Source: Syngnathus acus | Lineage: Eukaryota; Chordata; Actinopteri; Syngnathiformes; Syngnathidae | Assembly (NCBI RefSeq): GCF_901709675.1 | Contig: NC_051089.1 | Coordinates: 13,693,976 to 13,757,975 of the forward strand | Direction: 5' to 3' | Length of the DNA stretch: 64,000 nt | In this document: positions 22,871 to 34,664 of the stretch, in pieces | Position numbering within the stretch: position 1 is the stretch's first letter | Layout: each line of letters starts with the position of its first letter | The notes under the pieces: model-generated | Seen by the model: the letters and a program-made list of their open reading frames with translations, nothing else | Database searches by the model: none | What the model was told of the DNA's origin: nothing | Made by a program: the position numbers and the translations under genes

Positions 22871-25163
22871 GGATACAACGTGGGATGTCCTGTCACCTTC
22901 CTCCATAACACTGATTTAGTATTCTGGGGTTGGTAATAAATGACAAATCAGGCAGTGGAGGGGTCATGACGAAAGGAGTCGCCCCGGGCTTAACAGTGCA
23001 CATTGCCACATGGCAGGCTTGTCTTATTTTGCTCACAAACTCTTCCACTTTGCACCTTCTTTTCCAGGTCACGTAGCTAACGTCGTCAAATAAAGTCAAC
23101 GCGTAACATAATCGCATTTCAGAAAACGCACGGGATTTGGCCATTGTTACTCCGGTTTGGAAATTACAGGGTGGTCTTAACAGAGGCACACAAACACTAT
23201 TTACTAAAGGTGGTCCACTAGGCATTCAAAGTCCGTTTCTGGAACTGTTTCGAGCTATGTATATCGTATAAGCAGGGGCGTCTCGAGACGATTTGCTTCA
23301 GGTAAGAAGCCAGGGAGCCCCCCTTATAAAAGGCAACATATATATTTTTTCCCCTAAAATAATTGTCACTACGAAATTAATAACATATAAGTAGTAGTGC
23401 TTCGATTGATTGGCCAATTACCGCGATCGGCTGATTTGTGAAAAATCAGGATCAATCAATTTCTTTTATCGATCACCACAACGTGTACTTTGCAGCTTTC
23501 AAGACTGCATGGTATCAGTACCTGAATCATAACATGTTTGTGCATTTTCTGCAGTCAGAAATTTCCCAATTTTTTCTTCATACGATAACTAACAAGATTT
23601 GTAATTTTCCTAATTTAGCAAATGTATTTTTTATTTCTATTCAACACACGTAAAGTACCAGTTTGGAAAGACCAAGCTGAAAGCAGAATTCATATTTACA
23701 TCAATTTTGGCATTTCACATTATTCTGCTGATGGGAGCAGGTTTTACTGGTAGCACAGGACTAAGTTCTTGCAACATGGCTAAATACATATACAAGTTCA
23801 GTGTAAAACAAATCCAAACAGATATGGCAGGGTGGGAAGTTCAATCTCTGGGAGTGTCACAAAATAGATCTTTTGCTCTTCCGCATCAAGACGTACTAGT
23901 TGAGGTAAATTGTTCAGGCGTCTGTTTGGGTTGCCTCTGAGAGGTATTATGAGCACAACCCACCATGTGGCCCAAGGGAAGACCTTTGATATGCTGGAAG
24001 ACTGTCCACACTCGTCAGATTGTTTGTACTTTAGAATTTTCTTTCTCTTTCCTAGCCTAGCAAGATAATTCCGAAATACTTGAAGGATTGGTCGTTTAAA
24101 TTCTAAAAGAGACAAGACAGATTAAAACCCAATGCTCAATGCTGCTGCTCAAGTCATCATCCACTGTTAGTTTGACAGTATGAATTCAGTAAAAATACAA
24201 AAAACTGCACAAAGTGTCACCTGATGTTTTATTTTTTTTTTTTAAATCAACCATCTGTATAGCATTTCCAAGAAAACATGTGCTAATGCAAAGTGGTTAC
24301 AAAAGTAAAGCACACTCTTATGGAAATATGGCAGAAAAACCCAAGTCACAAAAGTTGCAAAAACCAACTGTTTAACTAGTGTATCAATACCATGTCTTGA
24401 CCAAAGTATATTTTCTGACTAGTAAGTCAATAGTGATTGGACGATTTCTTGTAGGTTGCATATGTTGCTTTACACAACAAAAAGTTATTTAACCATATGC
24501 GCCAGCATCAGCTCCAAAAGACGAATATCTTGACTAAGAATTCCTCATCCAGTCCGAACAAAGTTGCGACTGACTTGTCATTCCTCCAATTATAACTGCT
24601 CTGACAAGATTGTCACCCTGTTATTGTAACATTTATCGGCTCACATAGGTCGTATGTGATACTCAGTCGCAATGCGCTAGGTTTTTAATTGAGCACGTCA
24701 ATAGTGGCTTAAGACTTAAGAAATGATGTTCTACCCAGTGCAATGCATTCAATTGCATCAAAACATAATCTGACAATTCATCTATGGCTACACTGGAATG
24801 TCTGTCATACGTTTGACCTTCAATGTAAACTAGGAACAGTGTTACTCTCAATCTGCACCTCAGTGTAAACATTTACGTTGGATACTCACGCCTCCCTCTT
24901 TGTGAAAGACTTCTAATTATTATGTTGTCTTTACAAATACTATGACCTGGCTCCTCTTTCCTGAATCTCATTCATTGCATTTTAAAGTAGGGAATATAAA
25001 CAAAGGTTTATGCAGCGCATCAATATTAAACTGTACAAGATTCGAGAATACAAGAGCAGATGGAAGTCTGTTTCGTGTCTCAAAATGGTCCTCTCAGTTT
25101 GTGGTAGAGGTAACATGTTCAGAAAAGGCAGATGGGTTGTAAAAAAATGTCCATCCTCCTTTG
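22871..25163. other. csnk1g1-snx1 intergenic stretch and snx1 3' UTR
   Basis: snx1 ends at 25164, so the part from about 24.2 to 25.16 kb is probably its 3' UTR. Two minus-strand open frames (22893-23225 and 23798-24115) are unrecognised and may be chance. A repeat-like 'cgattgattggcc' piece lies near 23404. Confidence 0.5.
24228..24233 (-). terminator. snx1: Possible snx1 poly(A) signal
   Basis: AATAAA on the minus strand about 930 nt after the snx1 stop, followed by a T/G-rich stretch. It adjoins an A-run, so it could also be incidental. Confidence 0.35.
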
Positions 25164-25214
25164 TTAAGCTATTGCCTTGGCTTCAGGAAGGAAAGCCTCC
25201 CAAAACTTGATAAA
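25164..25214 (-). CDS. snx1: snx1 exon 15 (stop)
   Basis: 51 nt encoding [16 protein letters not shown] and TAA (25164-25166), the conserved SNX1 C terminus. Acceptor TTCCAG. Confidence 0.95.
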   Translation of the reverse strand, partial: FIKFWEAFLPEAKAIA

Positions 25215-28200
25215 CTGGAATAGAAATAGGACGAGAAGAATGACAAGACGGTTTACAATACGGAATAAACCAATGAAAGCCAAATGCAGTCATTTAGTGG
25301 TAACAATGTGCAATAAATGATTGATGTTATTACCCTTTGCTGAGACTGAAGCATCGACTCCAAATATTTGATGATCTGGGCCTTCAAGTCCTTGTTTTTT
25401 TCTTTCTACAAATACAAAAGTAGATGAATTCGATTTTTCTATTCCTTGCTAATTAAAAATAATGCTGCTTCTGACCATTAAAGCAAGGCAATTGAAACAC
25501 TTACCTCAAACCTGAGAACCTCCTTGCGCACAGTCATGCAGATTCTGTCAAAATCGCTCTCGTGTTGTGTAACTTTAGCCTCCCACTGCGCACATGCCGA
25601 CAACACACAATGAAATCAGTGATGACACAGCATATATGCTATTCACAAGTCATAGACACAACTTGTTTGTGTGCGTACCTCAGCGATCTCCTCCTTGGCC
25701 TGCTGCAGTTTGTCCGGCTTGTTGGCCCACAGGAGCTTTGCCTCCACCTCTCTCTTCTTCTGGAGCGCACTTTGAGCCTCCTGCCATCGCTGCCACGCCC
25801 GCATGCGTTGGTCAAAACAGCCCTGTGGACAGCCAGAGAGTGGTTGACAAAAGCCAACGTGACACCTAATATCCAAGAACCGGTTTGAAAATGGCAAAGT
25901 AATCTTTCATAGCAACACAGTACACAATACATTGACAAAGGTTGGAAAACCAAACCTTTATTTTCACTATTTCTGGATGAGTTAGTTTTGTTTATTTATA
26001 TGCTTCCTGAGCCTAAGAGCAAAGTCTTCATAGACTGCCCAGTTGTCTTACCCGCACAGCACCCAGCAAACGGATGTAGTCAGCCAGCACTTCGGCAAAA
26101 ATGAAGAAGTCACTGGAAGCCTGCTCCTGATGCAGCTGCTCCATTTTGTCCTCGACCTCTGCCAGCTGGGAAAGTGCCCGGGACAAAGCGGTGTTTTCTT
26201 CAGAGTTCCCCAGCATGGCCATACTTTTGGCAAATACTGCCGTGTTTCCGCATAGCTCTGGTGTTGGTGGGTGAGAACATCCGTGTAATTCTCTGTAATT
26301 CTCAGAAGACTGACGTGAAACATCTGGGCACCCCCCCCCCCCCCCTATTTCTTTTTAACTCTGTTGACCCTTTTTAATGAATTCCTGACAAGACATGTAG
26401 ATGTGGCTCACCCTTTCTGTGATTGACCAACGAGTCCACCACAGCATGGAGCTTCCTTAACTGTTGCTCCTCGTTCTCCACCTCCTGCAACTTATCCTCA
26501 AACCACTGAAAAAGACGACAAGTCTCAAAACTAAGTCAGAAATGAATCTCATATTTCAACAACTGCTAACAGGGAAAAAATGTTTGATGCAAAACAGAAG
26601 TTCAAGTACAAGTCAGTCTAGAAAGTTCCAACCCCATTATGTTCAATATTGATGCTAGTGTAAGCCTAGCTGGCTTTGGACGAGTGGCGGTGTTAATAAA
26701 AACATTGATTTATAACGCACTTTACATTTGACACCAAATCTCAAAGTGCTACAGTGCAAACAAAACTGTTGGTAGTAATAACCCTCATGGCTCACTCACT
26801 GGCCAATTGCGGGGCACACACAGCTATAGAAAGCTTCTTACTAAGGACAATTTCGCAATTTATCATCAATGAACCGAACATGCATGGTTTTGGAATACGG
26901 GCTGAAGCTAGCGTATCTGCCCAAGCTGAGCACATACAAATTCAAATCGCCATTGTACTCTCTGCAGTAAATGTCTAGCGATGTATTATTTTTTGACCTG
27001 TATATATATTTCTTTTTGTAATTTGTCAACAACTCCAACCGCCCCGATGCCGAATGTTTTCTGCCCTAATGGTTGTAGCGGCGCAGCTATGCCCCAACCG
27101 GGAATGCATATTATCGACCGGACGGGAATATTTGTCAGCATGCAGGTTCAGTTCCCACTCAGTGACAGTGAGTCAGTCTCAATGTGCCCTGTAAGTGGAC
27201 GACGACCAGCCCCGGCTTGAGTCTGCCTATTGCCTCAAGTCAGCTGGGATAGGCTTCAGTTTCCCATCAACAGAATTAGCTGTTGTAAAAATGGATGGAT
27301 ACACGTAAAAGTACTTCATTCTTTCTTACTACTATATAGCCAGTGTTATTTTTAGAATGGCATAGTTCTTGACATGTACTTAGCAGTGACACAATTTGGG
27401 ACATTTGCACAATATACTGAAATTCAGGCTGTCTTTACCATATCCACTAAATGAGTAATGAGTAATTTTGGACTCTTGACACTGATCTAAGCTTGTGGTT
27501 CAAGTGATGAGGTGCTTTCACCTCTGAATAAAGCTATTCACATCTACACACCACATCCCCTTACAGTGTCGGATTCGTTCATCTTGATGGTCATCTTGTT
27601 GACAGCTTCTGACGCCTTATTGATCATTTTAAGGAAGCCAGCTCCACTCAGCGCCTGCGTGTTTGATGCTCTGGGTAACTGAAAAGACAAACACATAGAT
27701 TCTCCACTTTCAAAGTCCATCATTCTATCTAAGAGAAAAAAAGTAGGAGAGCATGTCAAAGAACCCTCACATCTTCTCTTTCCAAGAATTCTCGCACATC
27801 GGGATCTTGTAACAGTAAAGGGTGAGACACAACTCTCTGCAGATACCTGCAAAACGAGAACACATCAGTTGAAACAAGACCCAGAGCGCACACAACAATG
27901 AAAACGGCATACTATTTATGCCCTTCAATAAAATCACTGTATCAAACGTGTGCACATCTTGCCTCTCCAGAGCGGCTCGTCGTCTCTCCACAAATTCTAC
28001 TGATGACGGGTCATCCATCCCCACTTTCACTTTGGTCATTCCTGTCAATGGAATTCTCACTCAATTGATGGTACACGGCAAACTAGTAGTCACATCACTC
28101 ATATTTTGTTTACACAATCTGCACTGAGCTAATCGATCTGGAAGAGGCAGCTACCTTGATTTAAGCATTTCCATTGTGGGAAGACATGTTTAATAGGTTA

Positions 28201-31200
28201 AAGAAGGTTTGATGTTTTTGGGTTACTAAAAGAAGCAGAGGTGACATGGATGACGCTAATTTAAGGGAAATAAAGCACAAAAAAAGCAAACTAGCATTGT
28301 GACAAAGCTGCTTTTCAACATCAATATCATCTAATCAAAAGAAGGCCCACCTACAACACTTTTCTCTGGTGGCAGTGGAATGATGCATCCATGAAGTGAC
28401 TGTTTGACTGACAGCTTCTCATAGAGTCCCAGGAAGTCACTGAAGCGCCTCCTCACAGAGAAGGTCCTATTTCGAAACATGGGCAAGGAGGTCTGGAGGG
28501 CCACACAAAGATACTTTGTTCAAGATATTTATTACACACTACTTGAAGTCATAAACATAGTCATAGAGCTACAAACCCTTGTAGATACTCTGTAGGCCAT
28601 ATACGCATTCATGCCATCACCTGGGAGAATGGAAAGAAAGCAAATTGGATGCGGAAAAACAAACATTTGCTGAGACTTGCTGAAAGGTCACTATTTCACA
28701 CGCAGAAATAAATAGTCTTAAAAAAAAACACTGACCGACTTTCTCGGGGTTGGTGACAGCCACATCCACGTCAAAAGTATCCTTTTCCTCTTCCTCCTCC
28801 AACTGCAAACATGTGCGGTCAGTTTCCAGTTCTTAAAATACATTTGCCAATTTAAGCACATAACTGGAGAGTGGGCACTGGGAAAGCGTGTTGGCAATTA
28901 ATTTTTCCCGCTATCCTGCAGGGCTGAGGCCTGTACCTGTTCCAAGGAGGGGGCTGGCATGTCGGCAGGACTCGGAGAAAACGAGGAGATTGGACGTGAG
29001 CCAGAGGAGCTGAAGAGCTCTTTTTGGCCAGAGCTGCCAGACTTGTCCGTGCTTAGTTGGGCATCTGCGGAAAGAAAAGGAGTCTTTTTCTCTTGCCAGA
29101 AAATACAGACGAGATTCATTTATTGAACTTCTGTTCAATGACAAAACAAAACTGACAAAACAAAACACGTTCAGAAAAAAATACCATAATATTTAAGGTA
29201 AGGTAGTTTTACACAGCACTTGGCACACTGTTAACTACGGTTGACCAACCCGTTCAGTGTCTGTGCTGTTGATTAATGACAGCAGACATTGCACATCCTT
29301 CTTTCCTTTCATGTGTTTTTGCTTTAATTACAGCATTTGTTACATGGTGGGTACATCATTGGCTACTCCTGGAAAAACTAACGCGATCCGTCTACAAATA
29401 AAGGACAAAACCAGTCTTAACAAAACACGTTATTTAGTTGACTTTGCAGTGCTGCACAACTGCATTGCACTGCAATTTTGAAAGACGAAAATAAAAAAAA
29501 CCTTTCAGAAGATGACACAGTGCACTTCTATACACTCCCAAAATATATTCTATTCCTAACACATAATTGGATTTGCTAAGGCATGCCCGAACAAAAGTGG
29601 ATGACTCGTTATGTTGTGCGATGTCATATTCATCAGCTTTGAAGCAGCTGCAAGTGTTGCTCCTGATAAAAATGCAATGAGATCCGCACATAAAAGTATC
29701 CCTGCAGCTACACATGACCCGGTGGGACAAACTGTAATTAATACCTGTCCGACAGTCAAAAAAAGTGAGCATTACTATTTTTCTTCAGGCCAAATACTTT
29801 GATACAGCTCTTGCATTGGAACTCATTTGCCATGCAGGTGAACTAGGCAGAGAATGTGATCATGAATGAACAAAATATTTTACTTCACCTTGACTTCATC
29901 TGCACCGCAAGTCGGTTGGAGACTGGACGGTAAATGTTTGGTAGACTGTCAAATTTAGTACTTCTATACACCCACATTCCGGCAGGCTCTATTCACGTGC
30001 TGACAAGTGTGGATTGCTCAACAAGAATTACAATGGTAATAAAGTTCATCATCAGCATTTTTCATTCAATTGGCTGGAGCAATTGAATGCACACTTTAAG
30101 CACCGCAGGCTATGCTCCTTCAGAATATGACTATCTTTTGCTTAGGAAATTCATGTCCAATTATCTAAATAACTATATAACGGTCTGCTTGGAATACAAA
30201 TTTCATTTCAGAGGTGTGAATTGCCTGCCATCTTAAATTAATATTTAGTTGGGCTGAACAAACAATCAAATTAAAAAAGACCGACAATTTCAAATTGCCA
30301 GGTGTGCAATGTTACAAGGCACATATTTTAAGTTTGAATAATTTTATGGCATACCACCAAAGAGAAAATGTGACAAAAAGAGTACGCACGGCAATTATAA
30401 AACCTTTTGCTGTAACAGAATATACTTTATTTGTGCTGTCTGTCATTAAGTCGATGGCATCGATAGATGGACAAAGATGCATGACTTGTTATAAATTCTG
30501 TAAATAATTTCACTTTACAATTAAGTGAAATTTTGTAATTTTCTGCAGCATCACTGTGTGAATCATTGACTGATAGAGCATTCCATACATGAGGTAACTC
30601 AAAGTACTACACATACTGTAATGAAAAGTACATTCTAAAGCAGTTGCAGGGTTAGCAAGGTAAAGAAATTAAAAAAAAAGTAGATAAAATTAATAAAATA
30701 CTTAGCAAGAAAATAGTTTTGGATAACTTATTATTAAAATGCTTTGAAAGACAATCATAGGCATAGTTTCTACCTGGACGAAAAAAAAATTGCCCTATTA
30801 GTCTTTTTTTTCATCTTTGTTCATTGATATTATTCACTTTGATAATTAAGAATACCAGCAAATCCTGGAACCGAGAAAAATAATGCCTTTTAAGGGTGAT
30901 TCATTTAACATATAAAGACTCCACCAAGTAGATACTCTGATCTAGGACATGTTCCACCATCACCATACTCATATTTTCGCACGCAAATCCAATCACAACT
31001 AATTAAGACAATAAGCAATACATACAGATAGTTAAAACTGATGACACAGGTAAAAAGACTTTCGATTTTTCTCTTCATCCACATGGACAAAACTTCATTA
31101 GAACATCTTCAGTTTGCTCAGAATGCCAATTTTTGTCTCAAGCCCATCGATTGAGCCACATCACTCTTATTTTCTAAAATGTCCCCCTTTACCTCATCCT

Positions 31201-32346
31201 TGCAGCCTCTGTGATCCTTTTAGGATTCAGTCCAAATTTTAACTGAACCACATAGCGCTGATCGGTCAAGCGCCTCCATACTTTGTGGATTACGTGTTTT
31301 ATTGTCCTGCAAGGTCACGCCTATGGCCTTTGTCTGAATGTTCCTCAAAAGAGATCAAAAACTAAATGTGATACAGCGTTGCAGTCCTTCGAGGTCAGCC
31401 AATTTGTGGAATGAACTTCCTTCAGAAGTGAGAGATGCCTCTTCTGTGATTTTAAGATGCAGTTCTGATTATTTTTGCTTTGAATAATTTGTCCTTGTAA
31501 TAACTGTGAGCTGTTGTGGCTCATAAACGTAAACAACTATTTCTTTAACTACGCAAAGCTCATTGTGAGTCCTGTCTGTAAACTGAGAAATGCAAGGAAA
31601 AGAAAATAGACTGTCGTGACATTGATTAGTGAAACCAACATCACCTTTTTTGTCTTCTCATTTTTTAAAGATAATATCAATTGTAAGGATAGGGAGGGCT
31701 TTTACCGGCAAACAGATCGTCGTCCTCGTCAGAGTGGACTCCGTTGGACTGGGCGCTGGTGCGGCTGCTTGCATCGCCGGAGGGGAGCTCGCCACCTCGC
31801 TGATATACTCCGCGATTCATGGATTTATTAGTCTGCACAGAGGTGTTCATCTATGTCAAGCGAAGAAAGACATTCTGAAAGCGACGCTGTAGAAATGTGG
31901 ATATTGTGGAGGTTGGCCCTCTGTGAATCAAAGCTATTAGAAACCACCAAAGTCAAAGTTAAAGAGTTCGAGCCCACACGTATCATGGGAAGTTCATCTG
32001 AGGTTAACACATCAGTCGGTCGCGGCCCTGGCTTGGATTTTTGATTACATTTACACTGTGTCACGTGGACTACCACGATTATCATCATTGGCAACATAGC
32101 AGAGATATTATTTTAGATGGCAAAAATGAGACAAGTCAAGATTGAGACAAGTCAGCTAGCTAAGCATAGCTGCATCCAGTTATCAATGACTGGGCAACTT
32201 AGGTAAAGAAGGACACGCAAACTTACATTATTGACGAAAATATCTTCTCCCTCGTCACTGTCTCCATCTACCAAGTTAGACAGTCCCTCTTCTGGCTCGT
32301 CGTTTGCAGGGAAAGGAGGAGGATTACGAGACGAGTCGGACGCCAT
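25164..32346 (-). CDS. snx1: Sorting nexin 1, complete coding sequence in 15 exons
   Basis: Retromer-associated PX-BAR protein that binds PI3P-containing endosomes, bends membrane into tubules and returns cargo to the Golgi. Exons in order: 32346-32227, 31832-31706, 29064-28937, 28802-28736, 28620-28577, 28492-28351, 28041-27963, 27846-27771, 27678-27565, 26505-26412, 26257-26052, 25822-25679, 25585-25505, 25405-25334, 25214-25164. They total 1545 nt, 514 codons plus stop, close to the human length. Acidic N-terminal region with [10 protein letters not shown] and [10 protein letters not shown] motifs; PX domain about residues 135-265 with RRRFSDF and the PPEK loop; BAR domain about 300-514 ending in [13 protein letters not shown]. 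All joins keep frame, including one GC-AG intron. snx2 is the main alternative, but the C terminus and location favour snx1. Confidence 0.96.
25334..25405 (-). CDS. snx1: snx1 exon 14
   Basis: A 72-nt phase 0-0 exon encoding [20 protein letters not shown] then SQQR. Acceptor TTGTAG, donor GTAATA. Confidence 0.94.
25505..25585 (-). CDS. snx1: snx1 exon 13
   Basis: An 81-nt phase 0-0 exon encoding [20 protein letters not shown] then KEVLRFE. Acceptor GCGCAG, donor GTAAGT. Confidence 0.95.
25679..25822 (-). CDS. snx1: snx1 exon 12 (BAR domain)
   Basis: A 144-nt phase 0-0 exon encoding [40 protein letters not shown] and QAKEEIAE. Acceptor CCACAG, donor GTACGC. Confidence 0.96.
26052..26257 (-). 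CDS. snx1: snx1 exon 11 (BAR domain)
   Basis: A 206-nt exon starting [17 protein letters not shown], then [20 protein letters not shown] and [10 protein letters not shown]. Acceptor ACACCAG, donor GTAAGA. Confidence 0.95.
26331..26345. repeat. Run of 15 C in a snx1 intron
   Basis: Homopolymer in the short intron between exons 10 and 11; G-run in the transcript. Length is likely polymorphic or error-prone. Confidence 0.9.
26412..26505 (-). CDS. snx1: snx1 exon 10 (BAR domain)
   Basis: A 94-nt exon encoding [20 protein letters not shown] then [11 protein letters not shown], the start of the BAR coiled coil. Acceptor TTTCAG, donor GTGAGC. Confidence 0.95.
26506..27564 (-). other. snx1 intron between exons 9 and 10
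   Basis: Contains a fragment at about 26697-26760 resembling a common fish repeat ('gatttataacgcactttacatttg') and a retroelement tail at 27137-27300. Otherwise unremarkable. Confidence 0.55.
27137..27300 (+). repeat. Fish retroelement 3' tail
   Basis: 'cccggcttgagtctgcc', 'gtcagctgggataggctt' and the end 'aaaatggatggat' are typical of the 3' ends of LINE-mobilised elements widespread in teleosts. Confidence 0.6.
27565..27678 (-). CDS. snx1: snx1 exon 9
   Basis: A 114-nt phase 0-0 exon encoding [20 protein letters not shown] then [18 protein letters not shown]. This is the amphipathic-helix linker before the BAR domain. Acceptor TTTCAG, donor GTAAGG. Confidence 0.95.
27771..27846 (-). CDS. 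snx1: snx1 exon 8
   Basis: A 76-nt exon encoding [20 protein letters not shown] then LERED, the end of the PX domain. Acceptor TTTGCAG, donor GTGAGG. Confidence 0.94.
27963..28041 (-). CDS. snx1: snx1 exon 7, ending at a GC donor
   Basis: A 79-nt exon encoding [20 protein letters not shown] then RRAALE plus AG. The only donor that restores the family sequence (ERYLQR) is AG followed by GCAAGA, a GC-AG intron; exon 8 supplies the final G of the arginine. Confidence 0.92.
28351..28492 (-). CDS. snx1: snx1 exon 6 (PX phosphoinositide site)
   Basis: A 142-nt exon encoding [20 protein letters not shown], then LGLYEKLS and [11 protein letters not shown]. The RRRFSDF arginine and the PPEK lysine are the PX lipid-contact positions. 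Donor GTGGGC. Confidence 0.95.
28577..28620 (-). CDS. snx1: snx1 exon 5
   Basis: A 44-nt exon encoding [15 protein letters not shown]. Too short for an ORF search; found from phase and PX homology. Acceptor TCCCAG, donor GTTTGT (weak). Confidence 0.9.
28736..28802 (-). CDS. snx1: snx1 exon 4
   Basis: A 67-nt exon encoding [20 protein letters not shown] then KV, entering the PX domain (human DPEKIG is aligned). Acceptor TTGCAG, donor GTCAGT. Confidence 0.92.
28937..29064 (-). CDS. snx1: snx1 exon 3
   Basis: A 128-nt low-complexity exon encoding [20 protein letters not shown], then serine/proline-rich sequence to SLEQ. Acceptor CCGCAG, donor GTACAG. Poorly conserved linker before the PX domain. 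Confidence 0.85.
29065..31705 (-). other. snx1 intron between exons 2 and 3
   Basis: 2.6 kb, AT-rich. Overlapping open frames near 29434-29802 on both strands are not coding by any motif I recognise. A repeat-like segment lies at about 31100-31540. Confidence 0.6.
31706..31832 (-). CDS. snx1: snx1 exon 2
   Basis: A 127-nt exon from acceptor GTGCAG encoding [20 protein letters not shown] and [20 protein letters not shown]. Donor GTAAAA, one base carried over. The SDEDDDLFA acidic motif matches SNX1. Confidence 0.88.
32227..32346 (-). CDS. snx1: snx1 exon 1 (start)
   Basis: ATG at 32346-32344; 40 codons beginning [20 protein letters not shown] and ending [13 protein letters not shown] before GTAAG. 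The first in-frame ATG with a matching SNX1-like acidic start. Confidence 0.93.
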
Positions 32347-32367
32347 TTTCCTTGCTGTGAGGGTCGA

Positions 32368-32375
32368 TGACGTCA
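32368..32375. promoter_or_regulatory. Perfect CRE palindrome just upstream of the snx1 start
   Basis: TGACGTCA, the full CREB/ATF site, ending 22 bp upstream of the snx1 ATG. It lies in the CpG-richer 32330-32440 stretch, which is the likely core promoter or start of the 5' UTR. Confidence 0.6.
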
Positions 32376-34571
32376 CGGAGGCAGACGGCGAGATGCAAGT
32401 TGTTGGAGCGACCTCTGCTGGCTGTAATGGCACATTACCGGAAAACTCAATTTGATAGTTCCATGCACTTGACTGGTCTTGCGTGATGCATTGAGATGCA
32501 CCAATATGTATTTGAAAAGTTTTTTTTCCCCCAGTCCGAGTGCAAAACAAGTGCTCGCCCGCCAATACAAAGCTGATGTCATTGTTTGACAATTGGGATG
32601 AACATGGCAACATACACACATGGCATAAATAAAAAATAAAAAAAGTGCGGCAAGTTCTGTTTTATGAAGAGCTACATAAATATGCTCTAGTTTTACCAGT
32701 TATCAAAGAAATGGATTATATACGCCATTCCCAGTGTCGTGGTACAAGTATGTGTGCTTACCGTGTACTTGTGGCATTTCCTCATATTAGTGAGTGAAGT
32801 TGTGATTTCCCCATGAAACACAAAATAGTTTACCCTCATTGATTATTTTAAAGAAAGGTGATTGCGTGAACATTTATCTTCTCAATATTGTATTCCCGAG
32901 AGGCACAGCTTAGACACATTATGACATATTTGGAGTCTTGTTCTCATCAACCCAGTTAGAAATCCAAATTGATTCCGTTAAGAGCACGCAATCATTTCTG
33001 CAAGGACATTCATAGTGGTCTTATTTGCCAATATTGTTGTGCCTATATACATCTATTTTTTTTCTGTAACTCATGATCAATAATATCAAAATCTGCACTA
33101 AACTCGGTAAAAGTACAGAGCCTACAATTCATTTCTGATCAAGATGTTTTAACCGGTCATCAGTAAGAGATCTTACCTTACAGATGGAGATCAGAGTTGA
33201 TGCTGTTCCCTTTAAGATTTTTCTCAAGCGGGTAGAATACCAAATGGTCTAGTGTTTGGTCATGAAAATTGCTTTCTACCTTTTTGGGGTAGTGGCTGTC
33301 TTACATAAACGTGGAAAAACACTGATGAAAACATCATTTGATGGAAAATTCGGTTGACCGTGGCTGTGAGCTGCAAGAATCTCCCATCAAAACTGTCAAT
33401 ACCACAGGGTTTAGTACATTTAAAGTTTAAAATCGTTTTGTCAAGCTCAGATCACTTTCAATTCAAAGTTGCAATCCTTATCTACGATCAAGTTTTTTTT
33501 TTTACGATGGAATCAGAAATGTTACTGCACCCAGGCAACACATTCTTCCTTATACTAATCACTTTATTAATGAAATAATTATTAAACTAGCTTGCAATAT
33601 CAAATGGTTTTGTTATATTACCGTCAATTTCCAGAAATCCACATTTGATTCATTCATACCAATAACTTTTTAAGTGTTTCCATAACCTTTTCCCATGTTT
33701 TTGCAATATATAATTTTGTTTTGTCTGTTCATTTTGGTGATTTTGTTCCAATGATCTGTAAACTTACCAATTCCCTGCATTTTTTTTGGATACATTACCA
33801 TACTTTTTCAGAAAAACGGTTTCATGCAGCATCTGATTCATTATCAATCCACAGGGCTTTAACTGATCGAACGGACAACATTTTAATTGGAACATGTTTA
33901 TCACAGATATCAGTAAATTACTTCATAAAAATGAATAATGCAACATCTGTGTGTGAGGAGTCCAGAACATTTTGCCAGTTTACTTGACATTTATGAAATC
34001 TTTCACAGAGAATGTTTATAAAAAAATTTAAATGTGATTTTAGGTCCAGATTTGGGAAGATGTACCTAATGTGGTGGCCAGTGCTACAACAATTGCACAC
34101 GTTGTCTACTTGGCCTTCTTGGATATTTGCGCTGAAATAAAACATGAAATGTTTATTTTGTTAGTATTCATATTAGCTTGTATACATACAAAAACAAATT
34201 CTCCCAGACATGTTTTTCACGTTTTCTTAAAAAGCCACCGATTTTTTTTCTACAGAAAGCAAAGAAATCTCTGTACATGAACAAGCAACAACATAATTCC
34301 TCACCATGAGCTGCAAAATCAACACTCGGCTGCTCAAATTTGTATCATTTCTGGAGCAGGAAAAAAAAAATAAATCAATTTAAAAAATAAAATAAAACAA
34401 GACCAGCTGCCTGCTTCTTTACCTAGAGGACAACTACACTACACAAACAGCATTTGATATTCAAAACACAAGATATGTAAGAAATTTACTTTCCAAAAAC
34501 TGTGAAAAAGTGCAATACAGGTTTCAACTGTTAACAACTCAATAGATAATTTCCCAAATGGAGTCCGGCCC

Positions 34572-34590
34572 TTATTTATTTATTTATTTT
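34572..34590 (-). terminator. neo1: Possible neo1 poly(A) signals
   Basis: The minus strand reads overlapping AATAAATAAATAAA about 1.26 kb after the neo1 stop. A nearer AATAAA cluster lies at 35761-35775, only about 75 nt after the stop. Neither can be proven without transcripts. Confidence 0.3.
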
Positions 34591-34598
34591 AACTTCCC

Positions 34599-34664
34599 TC
34601 TTTGTTTTGTTTTTGATCAAACATCCCCCCATCTTTGTTTTGTTTTTGATCAAACATCCCCCCA
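34599..34664. repeat. Tandem duplication, two 33-bp units
   Basis: 'tctttgttttgtttttgatc' plus 'aaacatcccccca' occurs twice in direct succession with no mismatch that I can see, suggesting a recent slip duplication. Confidence 0.85.

Noticed and set aside
32405-32432. CTCF-like motif ('cctctgctggctg') near the snx1 promoter
   Set aside because: Only a partial match, and such words are frequent; not reported as a site.
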